Positions 13,524 to 25,124 of a stretch of 64,000 nucleotides of DNA are shown here, piece after piece. A program made the translations under genes and the position numbers. The DNA is from Lonicera japonica (Eukaryota > Streptophyta > Magnoliopsida > Dipsacales > Caprifoliaceae): NCBI GenBank assembly GCA_021464415.1, contig CM038467.1, positions 25,266,011 through 25,330,010 of the forward strand. Reading direction: 5' to 3'. The notes below the pieces were generated by a model, which saw only the letters and a list, made by a program, of their open reading frames with translations, made no database searches and was not told where the DNA came from. Within the stretch, counting starts at the first letter, position 1; every line of letters starts with the position of its first letter.

Positions 13524-14807
13524 GGAAAAAAAACAAATTAAACACTTAAATTTTGGTGTAAATTCAATTTCTCTCATAATGTTTCAAAAAATGCAATGTC
13601 TTCCTTGAAGTTGTTACAATGTAGTTCAATTGAAACTCTCGTCCTAATTCCGTTATCAATTCCGTCCAAATATTTTACGCTTAACCCCCTAAAACTTTAA
13701 ACGTAACAATAAACCCTCTTTAATTTTTATATATTTTTTTTATTTTTAACTCCACTATTGATATATACACCCCCTTTCGACCACCCTGACCGCTGCAACA
13801 CCACCGCCATCTCCACCTTGAGATGAGTGATTAGGAAAACGGATGGGCATTATCGAACACCTCGAGATATAATTGTGATAGACATATATATATTATGTCT
13901 TGTATGGAACTACATATATATATATGTATGTATATGTGTACGTGTACGTGTGTTGTAGAGAGAGAAGGGAAGTGATGATGGTTATAGTGAGCGAGTGGAC
14001 AGAGCTAATGGTATATATATATATAGAGAGAGAGAGAGAGAAAAAAAGGTGCTGTGGAGAAAGAAAGACACATTTACATATAATCATATATGTATATATA
14101 TATAGGGGGAGGTTGGTGTAATTTGTGTGACATATAAAGACATATTTGTATGTGCACTCTGTGTATGTGAGAGAGAGATTGAGAAAAATATAGTGCAAAT
14201 TTTCTCTCTTCATTCTTTATTACCACCACTCTTTTTCTTTTTCACCTTCTTCCTTATCTTCACTGTCAGTGACATCTCCGACAAAGCCTCAACACTCGTC
14301 TCATGGATAAACACTTCCTCCTCTCACTCTGGAATCTCCGGCGCCGACGAAGCCATGAAGTGGGTTTGTAACCGAAATGGGTTACAATCCAAATAGGTTA
14401 TAATCGAAATAAATATACTATCAATTCCCCTCTATATTTGGTTGCCGGCTAATTTCTACGTTTTCTGGCACTTCGAGAAGCTGTTAATCTTGGACGTGAA
14501 CCTCACAAGAACAATCCTCACTGACATCGGCTCGTGTACATCACTCTCCGTCATCGAGAAGTTGGTGATGAATCTTAACAAAAATGGAGTTAAAAGTTAA
14601 AAAAATATAAATTAAGGGGGTTTAGCGTCACTTTTAAAGTTTTGGGGGTTAAGTGTAAAATATTTGGACGGAATTGTTAACGAAATTAAAACAAAGGTCT
14701 CAATTGAACTACTGTAGCAACTTTAAGGAAGATATTGCATTTTTTTAAACATTAGGGGAGAAATTGAATCTACACCCAAATTTCAGAGTTTAATTTATCT
14801 TTTTCCC
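13524..14807. mobile_element. Pack-MULE-like Mutator element with long TIRs and 9-bp TSD
   Basis: Inverted repeats of roughly 220 bp (13524-13755 against 14580-14807) align nearly end to end, with small differences. Shared blocks include ATTCCGTCCAAATATTTTAC and TTCAATTTCTC. The 9-bp sequence TTAAAGAAT flanks both sides perfectly (13515-13523 and 14808-14816), the size expected for Mutator-like elements. There is no transposase; the interior carries a piece of a host LRR receptor kinase gene. Confidence 0.88.
14215..14578 (+). pseudogene. Captured 5' fragment of an LRR receptor-like kinase gene
   Basis: The translated interior of the Pack-MULE reads a hydrophobic leader, then SDISDKASTLVSWINTSSSH, and after an in-frame stop a segment with IEINILSIPLYI and LILDVNLTRTILTDIGSCTS. 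This matches the N-terminus and first leucine-rich repeat of the RGFR/RCH-type LRR receptor kinases (signal peptide, LVSWL cap, EINIQSIPL, NLTGTIP.DIG.C.SL). The middle is rearranged and contains stops, so no functional product is expected. The parent gene is not in the window. Confidence 0.75.
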
Positions 14808-15124
14808 TTAAAGAATTGAGTTTTAAAGAATACTTTAAAATAGCTCCAATAAACTCTTTAAATGATAATATTTTAATATTTTTCTTCTTCTTAGTAATTA
14901 ATAAGGTTGATGTTTTATTTGACCCAATACAAACTTCAATCAGATAAAATATTTTAAAAAATTATTTGAAGAGCACTTTTTCACTAACTAAATTTAAATA
15001 TAGAAAATGACACTTTAAAATAAAAGGTCAATTTTACTATTTTAATTGGAGTCAGTTTTACTTACATTGTGGCTCTCTAAAAGAAAATTGCACTTTAATA
15101 CTTTGAAGACTTGTTGGAAATGCT

Positions 15125-15918
15125 TTAAATTAATGTGGGTGAGTTAGATGGAGGCGTCCGCTCAATTTGATGTCTTTGTTGCTGTTTGTTTTGACGTATT
15201 AGGTTTGACTTTAATGGTTTTAAAATTTATTTAGTTGTTTTAAAATTTACACATAATTACTTATTTGCCTTCGAAAAATAACACAGCTTTTTCTTAATAT
15301 TTAACACATATTTTTAAAGAGATAAAATACATACTTTGCTCTTAAGTCATTTGTATAAAATAAAAAAATAAGAATAAATTTGTTTAAATACAATTTATTC
15401 AACATTATTCTAAATTATATTTCAAATTCAATTGATAATACAATTAATATGTAGGAACGCCATTTCATGTTTTTGGATTCATAGTAATATCAATGCGCCT
15501 GTGTCTTGCAACTCTAGCTTTCGAGGGATGGATTTGATTGATGGTGATAGTCCATGTTTTGTTATTTTTTGTAGTAGTGAAGCACTTCGTAGGTACTTTT
15601 TCGATGAAAATTTCAGAGGCTTTAACTATTTTATGCACACTAGGCAAGCACATAGAGTTTGAGAGTGATCAATCTGCTTTCATCGAGCGTGTTTGTTTTT
15701 AGGAGATGAGTTTCAATTGTAATTTTGTGTTTTGTGTTGTGAAAGGCTAACAGAGTATCCCATAATTTAGCGCCTCATGGTTTATTGGTATCAGAAAGTT
15801 GGGATTCTTTGTTCTTAAATTGGTTTTTAATTCTTATTACTGATATTTTGTTAGGTGCTTTTACTTTTATAGGAAAAAAAAAAAAAGAGAGCATTTTTGC
15901 TAAAGCCACCTATCAACC
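15125..15918. other. Unassigned intergenic stretch
   Basis: AT-rich. An open frame at 15432-15662 was not recognised and has no supporting features. A 13-base A run near 15872 may be the tail of an old retroelement, but no LINE motif could be placed upstream of it. Confidence 0.3.
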
Positions 15919-16259
15919 AAGGGCGGGTCAAGAATTTCTAAAATAGGTGGGTTGTGTAAAAGATATACGTCAAAAAAAGAAAAAAAGAAAGAGAGAGAGG
16001 GTGGTTTGGAAAAAAAAAATCATGTTGGATAAGAACTTCAAACTCACAACCTTGATCTCATTTAAAATGAAAATTATATACCACTTGAACTACACAGTAG
16101 CATAATATATTGTAACATTTTTCATAAATAATAAACTAATATTTTGTATTAATTAACTTGGGCTAAAACTATATCCATACACTAATAAGCATTAAAAATA
16201 AAAAATAAAAATGAAAAAAACTTGAGCAGCCCACCTTGCCACCTCTAAATCCGCCCGTG
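15919..16259. mobile_element. hAT-like MITE
   Basis: Left end AAGGGCGGGTC and right end ATCCGCCCGTG are imperfect inverted repeats. The flanks TATCAACC (15911-15918) and TATCAAGG (16260-16267) look like a diverged 8-bp target duplication. No coding capacity. Confidence 0.55.
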
Positions 16260-16488
16260 TATCAAGGGCAGTTACATGTTTTGCAAGATTAATCTTCCAT
16301 ACGAACCAAAAGAAAACGTGAAATGCAAACAATTTCAAATTTCTTTTGCTCTTCGGTTTTGACTCTTTTTTTCCAAGTTATCTCTATTGCATGAGGTTTC
16401 TCAAAAATGAGATTTATAATTACCAAAGATACAACAACAATATTTATTTTCTCAACAATACGTGATTTTCTCCGTAATTATAGATTTA

Positions 16489-16773
16489 GGCTCCGTTTGA
16501 TTGTAAGATGGAAAAGAAAAATAAATTGAGTTAGTTTTGGTGAAAAAATGGAAAATAAGTTGAGTGATAGAGGTTATATCCTCTTGATTTTTAAGTTTTT
16601 TCATGAAGAAATTTTCTTTAGTTGGTGGTGAGTAAAAATTTGCTGCCAAAAATATTGAAGGATGAAAGATATATACTTGTAAAATGAGTAACATCTCTTA
16701 TCTTATTTTCTATCTTTTCACACTAACTAACTAAATTTATTTATTTTTTCAATCTTTACAATCAAATAGAGCC
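16489..16773. mobile_element. Tourist-like MITE
   Basis: Ends GGCTCCGTTTGATTGTAAG and CTTTACAATCAAATAGAGCC are inverted repeats, flanked by TTA on both sides (16486-16488 and 16774-16776). Length 285 bp; no coding capacity. Confidence 0.8.
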
Positions 16774-17166
16774 TTATGGTTGAAAATTTTAAACCGAGCA
16801 CAATTCAATTAACTCTTCTTTTTTTGGCTAACAAAACTGGTACAATCTCGATCACATACAAGTATTATTATTACTACATTGCTTTTGCAGCTTTGCTATT
16901 AAATAAAGTTGATACTGTACAAATAATTATAGAATTATTGGTGATGACAATCTGATCTTTGGCAACCAGCAATAGTTGCATTCATATATGATAGAAATAT
17001 ACCTTCTTTTTTCTAGATATCATATAACTGCATCAAACTATGTATATCATATCCTTACTGCAGAAGTCCAACAGCAGCAATGGTTGGGATTTTCTCTCTC
17101 AGCTTCTGAATAACTGCCACTCAGACAGTCATTACGCTCATCTTACTTTTACTATTGACTCTTCGA

Positions 17167-18524
17167 CATGGTTCAAAGTCGCGGTTTCGAAGGTCAATTC
17201 GGACACTCAATTTTTAACTCGGATATCGGTATCGGTTTCGGTTTCGGTTTCGGCGATATGAACCGATTTATTATTTAAAATACCCAAAAAAATACAAAAA
17301 AATATATGAAAAAATTATAAAGTATGAGATTAATAAGATGGATCAATTAGATAAATATAATAACGTTATCTAATACAAATTACATATCCTACATCAAAAT
17401 ACAATCATCTGTCGCACTTGGTAATAAAATATTGCATCATAATTCAATAAATATATAACAATACAATCTTATAAAGTACAGATATCTTATATATAAGTTC
17501 AATTAGGCCTAAAATAATAATATAGATTATAATTATCATCATTACTTAAGACTCCAGTGATAGTATATAAAGGAGATTGAGAATTGACACTTGTGAGGCA
17601 AGTATGAGAAGAATGACTAGATGACCTATAATTAGGAAAATTTGGTTGGCCGTGATGATGATAGTACCAAAATCCCCGATAATCACTACTACTTAAAGAT
17701 CCATCATGATACGTTTCACGACCACTTCTATAATAATCACCACAAGCAGCAATACTATTATTTGATTCCCCACTACTAGCATAATTTTGTGTAGAACCTC
17801 CATAATCAGTGCCAAAACCATAACTAGATATTCTGCCTCCGAAAATGATACATCTACAACTATCATAATCATAGTCGTATTCATATCCACCGTAATAGTG
17901 TTGGCCTAAGTTTAAGCTCTGCAATTGATTATCAATGCGCCAATAGCTTTGTGAATGAGGATCATAGTCACTAGAATACTCATCATAACTAGGGAACCTA
18001 GTTAAATCTGCTAGATGCCTACGTTTCTTTTGCTTTATTTTGTTTCTTGCTTATTTTCCGTTTCTTTTTCTTCTTTCTTTTCTTCCTTCTTCTAATCTTC
18101 TCTTTTTTTGTATTAAACCAATTTAATTAAGTAAAGATTAATAAATTTTTTAGAACAATTGAACAAATCAATATTTTTTTAGTAGTTGTTAGTTTAATTA
18201 AACAAAGATTAACAAATTATTTTGGAACAAATCAACTTTTTTTTTCAATAAATACCAATTTTCAATTCAAGTCTTTAAAGTCCAACATGGAATAACTTTT
18301 TTTTTTTAACTTTAGTCACTTTATTCAATTATTCAATATAGAGTGAAATATCGGCAAAATATCGGTGAAATATCGGCAACTCAGTGATATTTCGGTAAAA
18401 TATCAGTGATATTTCGAAATACCGCGATTTTAATCGTATCGGGTCAAAATAGCAGTTCGGCACCCCCTATTCTAACTCGGTATCGGCCATTTCGGATCGG
18501 TTTCGGCCGATACTTTGAACCATG
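17167..18524. mobile_element. hAT-like element with perfect 8-bp TSD
   Basis: Ends CATGGTTCAAAGT and ACTTTGAACCATG are inverted repeats; the subterminal DNA on both sides is rich in TATCGG/TTTCGG-type short repeats. The 8-bp flank CTCTTCGA is identical on both sides (17159-17166 and 18525-18532). The minus strand carries the tail of a transposase-like protein (17499-18040). Confidence 0.8.
17499..18040 (-). pseudogene. Tail of a hAT-type transposase-like protein, Tyr/Gly/Ser-rich
   Basis: On the minus strand a continuous frame runs from a basic stretch (KQKKRRHLADLTRFP) through SYDEYSSDYDPHSQSYWR into NLGQHYYGGYEYDYDYDS and a 140-residue Tyr/Gly/Ser/His-rich tail ending at a stop at 17499. 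The composition and context fit the variable C-terminal tail of plant hAT transposases with BED/DUF659 modules, but no catalytic region is present. It is therefore a truncated internal-deletion derivative, or alternatively a low-complexity protein of unknown role. Confidence 0.5.
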
Positions 18525-18658
18525 CTCTTCGAAACCAGTTCTAAACCTACTGTTACGGCGTTAAGCAAGAGAGAGTACATAGTACAGCAACTAGCATAAT
18601 CACCCCTCATGCAATGACACACAAAATCATCAATATATATATATATATATATATGTCA

Positions 18659-19885
18659 AGGTTCTAAAAGGCGCTAAACGGACCTAGAACGGCGACCTAA
18701 CACTTAGTCAGAGCCTAGTCAATAGGTGGATTTTTTTATTATATTTTTAATTTTTTTATAATTTTATATACAAAATAGTATTCAAATAAACATAAAATAT
18801 GTCAAATATTTAATACTTCAGTTAACTAACATACCACCAAAATCAAAGTTAAAGAAGGCAAAAAAATGATTACTAATATATTAAGTATTAAGAATTAAAG
18901 CCTTGAATAAGACTCATCCATCAAATGGTATTAGAGTTCCGACAAACGTTATAAAATATTAGGCCCAATAAAAAAGATATTTTTACTTGAAAACCTCGCC
19001 CATTATAAAAAGATGACTTGTTAAAATTAATTGAGGGCCGTTGAAAATAAAGGTTGAGGAATTAGCCCCTGTTTGATGGCGCTTTTTTTTTTCAAATTTT
19101 AAAAATTCAACTCAAAAATAACTCTACTTTTACATTTTTCAAAAAAAATTTAACTTTACTTTCTCTCTCTAAAAAAAATTTTAAAATACCATAACTTTAA
19201 ATTCAAAAATCAAAATTAAATAAAAAATATATATTTAAAACATACTCGTCGAGATCTATAAAATAAGATACATTTTAACTATTTTTTATGAGATTTTTAG
19301 TTGGTTGAAAAAAACTAAAAAAAAAAACCAAATCTATTTTTCAACATACTTCTAAATTCTACCAAACACCATATTTTAAAAACTCAACATAAAAACTCAA
19401 CTCAACAAAACATCTACCAAACAACCCCTTAGGATTAATTTTATTTTATTTTTGCAACTTAACCCTACTATTAAGCAGTAAGCGCCGCTGGAGTCTCTTC
19501 TTGAGTGCTCTCCTTCGTTCTTCTTTTTCTCCTTATTTTTCTCTTCTTTTTTTTTTCAAAAGCACAGACAAAAAACTATTTCTAAAATTTAAAATTCAAA
19601 CTATAGTCATGAAGACAAAACAATGGATCTAGCAAACAACCCTAAAGCAAGGAGCAATTTCGAGTTGAGAGCCCACTTCTCTTTGTCGTGAACTTAGGAG
19701 TGCCATAAAGCTTTTATCTTCTCCATTGAGAAGATTGTGTCCGCCATCAATCTTCTTCCCTTGTTCTTTCTTTCTCTCATCAGCTTTCTTACTCCGTTCT
19801 CCTTACATGCCTAATCAAACGCCGATCCATTATTCCCAGCAGTGTGCCACCGCCTGGAGCCTAAGCACCGCCTTTTAAAACACTA
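18659..19885. mobile_element. Possible TIR element enclosing a MITE
   Basis: Left end has TTCTAAAAGGCGCTAA and right end has CACCGCCTTTTAAAACACT, which are approximately inverted. No clean target duplication was found. The Tourist-like MITE 19065-19428 lies inside. Confidence 0.3.
19065..19428. mobile_element. Tourist-like MITE (same family as 29519 and 55361)
   Basis: Ends GCCCCTGTTTG and CAAACAACCCC, TTA flanks on both sides (19062-19064, 19429-19431), length 364 bp. Shares the family interior, including CGAGATCTATAAAATAAGAT. Confidence 0.85.
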
Positions 19886-20021
19886 ATATATACATGGCAC
19901 ACTCAATGTGTGTACAATATTGTACCTAGTATTCATAATCATTTCACTTAATATATAGTAATATATATACAGGGTTGGATTTAGGGGGTGGCCCCAATTT
20001 TTTGTTTATTGATATTAATTA

Positions 20022-21138
20022 GAGCATCTCCAATGGAATAACCATAATTGAATAATCAAAATGACTTTTGATTATCTATTTAGTAAGTTGTTAAAGTTAA
20101 CAGTGTAGGCTTTTTCAATGGTTGTTTTTTCTCAATAAATAATGTACATAATAGGCAAATGGACATTCTTTCATAAATAATGCTTGAAGGCCATTACATT
20201 CACCACGCATATTGCTTGCACCGTCATAACTTGGCCTCGCATATTTTGAATAGGAAGATTGAACCAAGCAAGAACAGCAGATATCTCATTTTTAAGTGTA
20301 ATTGCCGATGTATTTTCAACACCCACAAATATCAAAGAAACACTCCTTTAAAGAACCATCTTGCATGACATATCTTAACACAAGTGCCATTTGCTCCGTT
20401 TTAGACTCATCTTAGGATTCATCAACAAGAATACAAAAATTGCCCCCACCAATTTCATCACAAATCATCTTTCTAACTCTATTAGCAAGAATGTGCAAGA
20501 TCTCTTTTTGTATCTTTAGAGAGCTATATTGGGCATTTTGTAGAGCATTCTCTAATATAATACTTTCAAGTTCTGTCCCTTTTGCTTTGTACTCCAATCA
20601 AGTTTCTTAAAGTCGAACTTTTATCATGCCCTCTAAAACCAAGTCCTTGAAAAGTAGGAATTAAGACAGTGTAGGCTTTTTCAATGGCTATTTTTTCTCA
20701 ATAATTTAATAAAGTTTCATGAATCTCCAATGGAATAACCATAATTGAATAATCAAAATGACTTTTGATTATCTTATTTAGTAAGTTGTTAAAGTTAATA
20801 GTGTAAACTTTTTCAATGGCTATTTTTTCTCAATAACCAAATTTGTGGGGTTCCATTATTATTGATTGGACACAAATTAATCAATTTGAATTTTGTTTCC
20901 AAAAAATGGAGAAGAAAGATAATTTAAATTCGAAAAGATTCTCTTTTAACCAATAGAATTAATGGTCCCTCACTTTGGTTATCAAAGAAGATTGTTAACT
21001 TTGATTATAAAACGAGTACAATTTGATTATTAGTTAAAAGGTTATTAACATTTGATTATGCCATTAGAGTAGTGTTTTTAGCCAACATTGTTAAAATCTA
21101 TTATAATTGTTATTTTAATTATATCATTGGAGATACTC
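20022..21138. mobile_element. Tourist-like MITE carrying a hAT transposase fragment
   Basis: Ends GAGCATCTCCAATG and CATTGGAGATACTC are inverted repeats, flanked by TTA (20019-20021 and 21139-21141). The left subterminal sequence (CAATGGAATAACCATAATTG onward) occurs twice in direct orientation, at about 20035 and 20729. A shorter direct repeat, CAGTGTAGGCTTTTTCAATGG, brackets the hAT-derived piece at 20140-20665. Confidence 0.7.
20140..20665 (-). pseudogene. hAT transposase fragment (ZMYM1/TTF-type), N-terminal side
   Basis: Minus-strand translation gives LIPTFQGLGFRGHD, then KGTELESIILENALQNAQYS, ILHILANRVRKMICDEIGGG, NFCILVDES and LVLRYVMQDGSLKECFFD, in the order seen in plant hAT proteins annotated as zinc finger MYM-type protein 1-like. 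Frameshifts and stops interrupt it. About 130 bp of its end (near 20143-20285) is also present near 23523-23660 in the hAT element, so both derive from the same parent gene. Confidence 0.75.
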
Positions 21139-22137
21139 TTAGAAGTATTGATATAGGGGTAATTCAGCAAAATAAATATATAACCTATGAAGGCCATTAG
21201 ACATGTAATTGGTTGTAGCTCAAATGATAAGGTGCTTTCATTTAATAATAGATGGATTAATAAAATCCATTATCCTTTTATTTTAAATGTTTTTATCTTA
21301 CTTCTTTTCCCTTATCTCATTTTACTTTGTTATGTTTTCTCTTCTTTTTTTTTTTTATTTATTTATCAAACTTTATTGCCTTTTATTAAGGAAAAAAAGA
21401 AGAAGAAGAAGTTCCTTATGCCATTTTTATTTTAAGTATATGTGATTATTAATCTTACATATTAATTTAAGTGAAATTTATGATTAACTTTAAGTCAATA
21501 TCGAATTATGCTAAGTTTATATGTTGAATTCTTTTAATACTGAATTTGTTATGATTAAATTTGATTTTCTACTTATTAATATATCATAAAAAATATTCAA
21601 ATTAACATACTTATCAATACTATCAACAAAACAACAATGAATAACTATTTTAGTAAAATGAGCTTAGTACTCAGAAAAAAAAATCTTATGAGTACCAAAA
21701 CAATGGTGAATAAGTAATTTAGTAATGGAATAATCGTTATTTTTTAAACTTGTGACGATAATTTTTTTGTCAGTTGTTAAGTTCAAACTCAATTTATTTA
21801 AAATTGGGTTGTATCCCTTTTACACCAACCCACCCCTTAGACCATCTCCATCAGGTATGTTAAAATGGTATGCTAAATGGGTATTTAGCATACTATTTCT
21901 CCATAGTTTGCAGTGAAAAGAGATAAGGGAAAGGGAAAAATACATACAACCAATGAAGTGAACGTTAGCCATAGCCAAATCTCCATAGACGATGCACTGT
22001 ACATTGGTTGTGGCATAATCCCATAAACTAAAAAAACACTCGGCCGATATTTTGTGCATCGTCTATGGGGAGATTTAAAAAAAATGAAAAAAACACTCAG
22101 CTGATTTTCTGAACATCAGCCATGGACAGCCAACAAG

Positions 22138-25124
22138 CAGAGGCGAACTCAGGATTCTTCCGATGGGTGAGCTAATAATGACAGATAAAAAAAATTATAT
22201 AAAAAAAATCAAAACTATAACCATAATGTGAAAAGAAAATTTAATAGCATAATTTAAATATTTGAAGTTTATATATAACGAAAAGTATTTAACAAAGTTA
22301 AACTCGACTAGTTTTTAATGATTCAAATTCAGTTATTACAGACTCTAAATCAATTTTCAAACTGAGGTCTCACTCGATGTTCAACAACATGCAATCGGCA
22401 AGAACTACATCCCCCCATTGAGCTGCGTAAATCTATTTTGATGTTATTCATATGGGAAAATGCTCTTTCTGTACTCACCATAAAAACAAGAATAATCAAT
22501 ACAAGACGAATCAATTTGTCAAGTATAGTATAATCTTCTAACTTTCTTCTCAAAACTAGTTCTTGGAATAACTCGACAAGGGTAGAAAGCTTATGAAACT
22601 CGGGATCATAAACAACATCAAGCTTGTAATGCATTAGTTAAGATCTTAATACATAAATATCCTGAGTAGTGAAATCAGGTTTGATAGAATTTTGTAGCAA
22701 GCATACAAATCTTGTCCTCATCAAATGATCTAAAAGAGTTACTAGGATCCAAAGCTATGCTAAGAGTTAGAAGTTCAATTACGACATCATCAAATCTATG
22801 TTTCAACTCCATCAATTGAAAATCTATTGTGACATCGAATATATCAAAACAGTAGTGATGTTTAATCGTAATTTGATCACGTTGTTGACAACGGCGACTT
22901 GTACCCTCTTCATATGGAAAACTCATATTCACTACATCAATATTGTTCCTAGTGCAAAATAACAACACAGGTGCAAAGAACTTGTCCTAACCATTTTCTC
23001 TAAATTGTTAGATAAGACTTTTTGTTGTTGAAACTAATTTTATCACATTCACAATATCTTGAGATTTACTTTGCAAAGCTTGGCAAAGTGTGTCAGTGAT
23101 TTTCATAATATTATTCATCAAATGTAAGATAAATATGAAATCAAAACTCCTCATTACCTTAAAAACACCAAAAGCTTGTCCCTTTATTTGTGGATTTGCA
23201 CATTTCTTAAGATCTTTAACAACTTCCCAAGATGCACCATACATATCGATCATGCTTTTAACAGACTCATAATGTGAGCTCCACCGAGTAGCTCCAGCTT
23301 GTTGTAAATTACCAATTTGATTAGCACCCCTACCAGATTGGCGCTCACCTGTAGCCAACATATTCTCAACGTTAATTCTTTGTACTGACTTTAACTCACC
23401 GACACGTTTTGGGGAAAACGTAATTAGAATTGACAACACAATTCAAATGAGAAAATAATTGCCAAATATTAGGCTCATCTTTTGCTGCTGCACTAATGTT
23501 AGTTGAAGTCGATGAGCAAAACAATGTACATAATAGGCAAATGGACACTCTTTCATAAATAATGCTTGAAGGCCATTACATTCACCAAGCATATTTCTTG
23601 CACCGTCATAACTTGGCCTCGCATTTTTGGAATAGGAAGATTGAACCGAGCTTGAAGATCAGGCCTATCAACATTATATTGTTCATTATTCCACAAATTT
23701 CTTCTTTTGTGCTCAAAAATGAGAAAAATATAATACTTTCAAGTTTTCCTTTTTTTATTTGGTGGTTGATGTTCCATTGTTTATTTTTAACCTAAAATAT
23801 CATAATAATAATAATAATGAAGATGCAAGCCAAATATGAGTTAAGAATGCACAATTTACCCCATCATCCACTCTCTTCCAATTACTAAACCCATCGCTCA
23901 CAAGTGAAGAACGGCTGACCAACTTATTTAATTAATCAAAGAGGAAGCATGGAAAATAATACGCCTTATTTTTTGAAGAAGAGTACTCTAACCATTAGAA
24001 TTGTTTGAACCAAATATATTAAAATTGGCAATTATAGCCGACTTCGGATACTCGGCTAATTTAGGTTAATATGGGCCATAATTCATATATGCTTAACCTC
24101 ATCATGTTGATTAACTATTCACAAAATTGTTTACGCATAATATATAATTCCATTGGCTCGACTACATAGGACATAGAAGGAGCTTAAAGATCGGGCCTAT
24201 CAACATATATTGTTCATTAATGAGAAAATAGTTAATGTTCCACCTACAAAATCTTTAACCCAAATATTTCAAGTAGCGTAATATAGATTATATTAACATA
24301 TAAAATTATTAAACCCACATCAATATTCTAGTAAATAAATACTTTAAAATTTAAATCCATATTTAGAGAATTTATATTTACCTCAATGTAGGAGCAAAAA
24401 TTTCTAAATAAAATCACTAAATTTTTCAAGTTCCAAAAGCTTTCACAATCCTGGATCATTACACAAAGAATAATACAATTTATTAATTAAAAAAACTAAG
24501 AACTTAAAAAAAACACTAAAAGTCTAAAATAGGGAGAGAATTAAATACAATAATATAAATAAAGATTAAAGAATGAACTTACTTTGTAGGGAATAAGGAA
24601 GACAAATCTCTAATTAAATAGAAGTAAAGCTTTGAATTTTTTTTTTTCAATAAACAATGGCCAAACAATCACCAATGAAACCATGGAGGAGCTAAAAAGA
24701 ATGAAAAGAAAGTGAGAGACTACTGCCGAGAGCCCAAGAAAGTGAGCAATGCAAAGACAACAAAGAATAAAGAAAAAGTTATGTATTTTTTATTAAAATA
24801 AATACTTAAATGATGGATTGACATGACTGCATAATCTACATAAGTGGTTGGGTAATGTCGTAATGAGGTGTTGAAGACTTTGGGGCATGTTAAACATTGA
24901 GCCACTCAATCTGCAGAGCACATATTTTTTATTTATTTATAATATATATTTAAGAGAGTTATATAAATTAGTGGGTTTATAATGTTTGAGCTGGGTTAAG
25001 GGATGGGCTAAAATTTTACAAAGGAGTGGGCTGATATTATTATTATTTTTTTCTAGTGCTAGTAGGTTTTTCAAAATTTTGCCCTGTGCTGAAGCCCGCC
25101 CTGTCCCTCCTGGTTCCGCCCCTG
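22138..25124 (-). mobile_element. hAT transposon, defective, perfect 8-bp TSD
   Basis: Left end CAGAGGCGAACTCAGGA and the complement of the right end, CAGGGGCGGAACCAGGA, are matching hAT termini. The 8-bp CCAACAAG flanks both sides (22130-22137 and 25125-25132). The minus strand carries the central and C-terminal parts of the transposase with stops. The DNA between about 23800 and 25124, where the 5' part of the gene should lie, has no recognisable coding sequence. Confidence 0.88.
22350..23790 (-). pseudogene. hAT transposase pseudogene (ZMYM1/TTF-type), central and C-terminal part
   Basis: Minus-strand pieces in order: a short segment near 23660-23520 shared with 20140-20290; 23439-23008 with RGANQIGNLQQAGATRWSSH and FDFIFILHLMNNIMKITDTL; 22968-22675 with RDQITIKHHYCFDIFDVTID and IALDPSNSFRSFDEDKICML; and a frameshifted hAT dimerisation region near 22634-22350 (TERAFSHMNNIKIDL). 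The family proteins keep these as one frame, so at least three breaks have accumulated. No DNA-binding N-terminus is present. Inactive. Confidence 0.85.

Larger units (their letters stand above)
13081..15124. mobile_element. TIR element (host of the Pack-MULE)
   Basis: Left end AGCATTTCCAACAAG and right end CTTGTTGGAAATGCT are perfect inverted repeats, followed inward by TTTTCAAA and its near-complement. Without the nested Pack-MULE it would be about 750 bp with no coding capacity. I could not fix a target-site duplication. Confidence 0.6.

Noticed and set aside
13893..14213. Minus-strand frame rich in YTYTYIYIY
   Set aside because: Antisense of AT/GT simple repeats inside the Pack-MULE.
15432..15662. 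76-codon frame in intergenic DNA
   Set aside because: No recognisable domain and flanked by AT-rich noncoding sequence; an A-run downstream was not enough to call a LINE.
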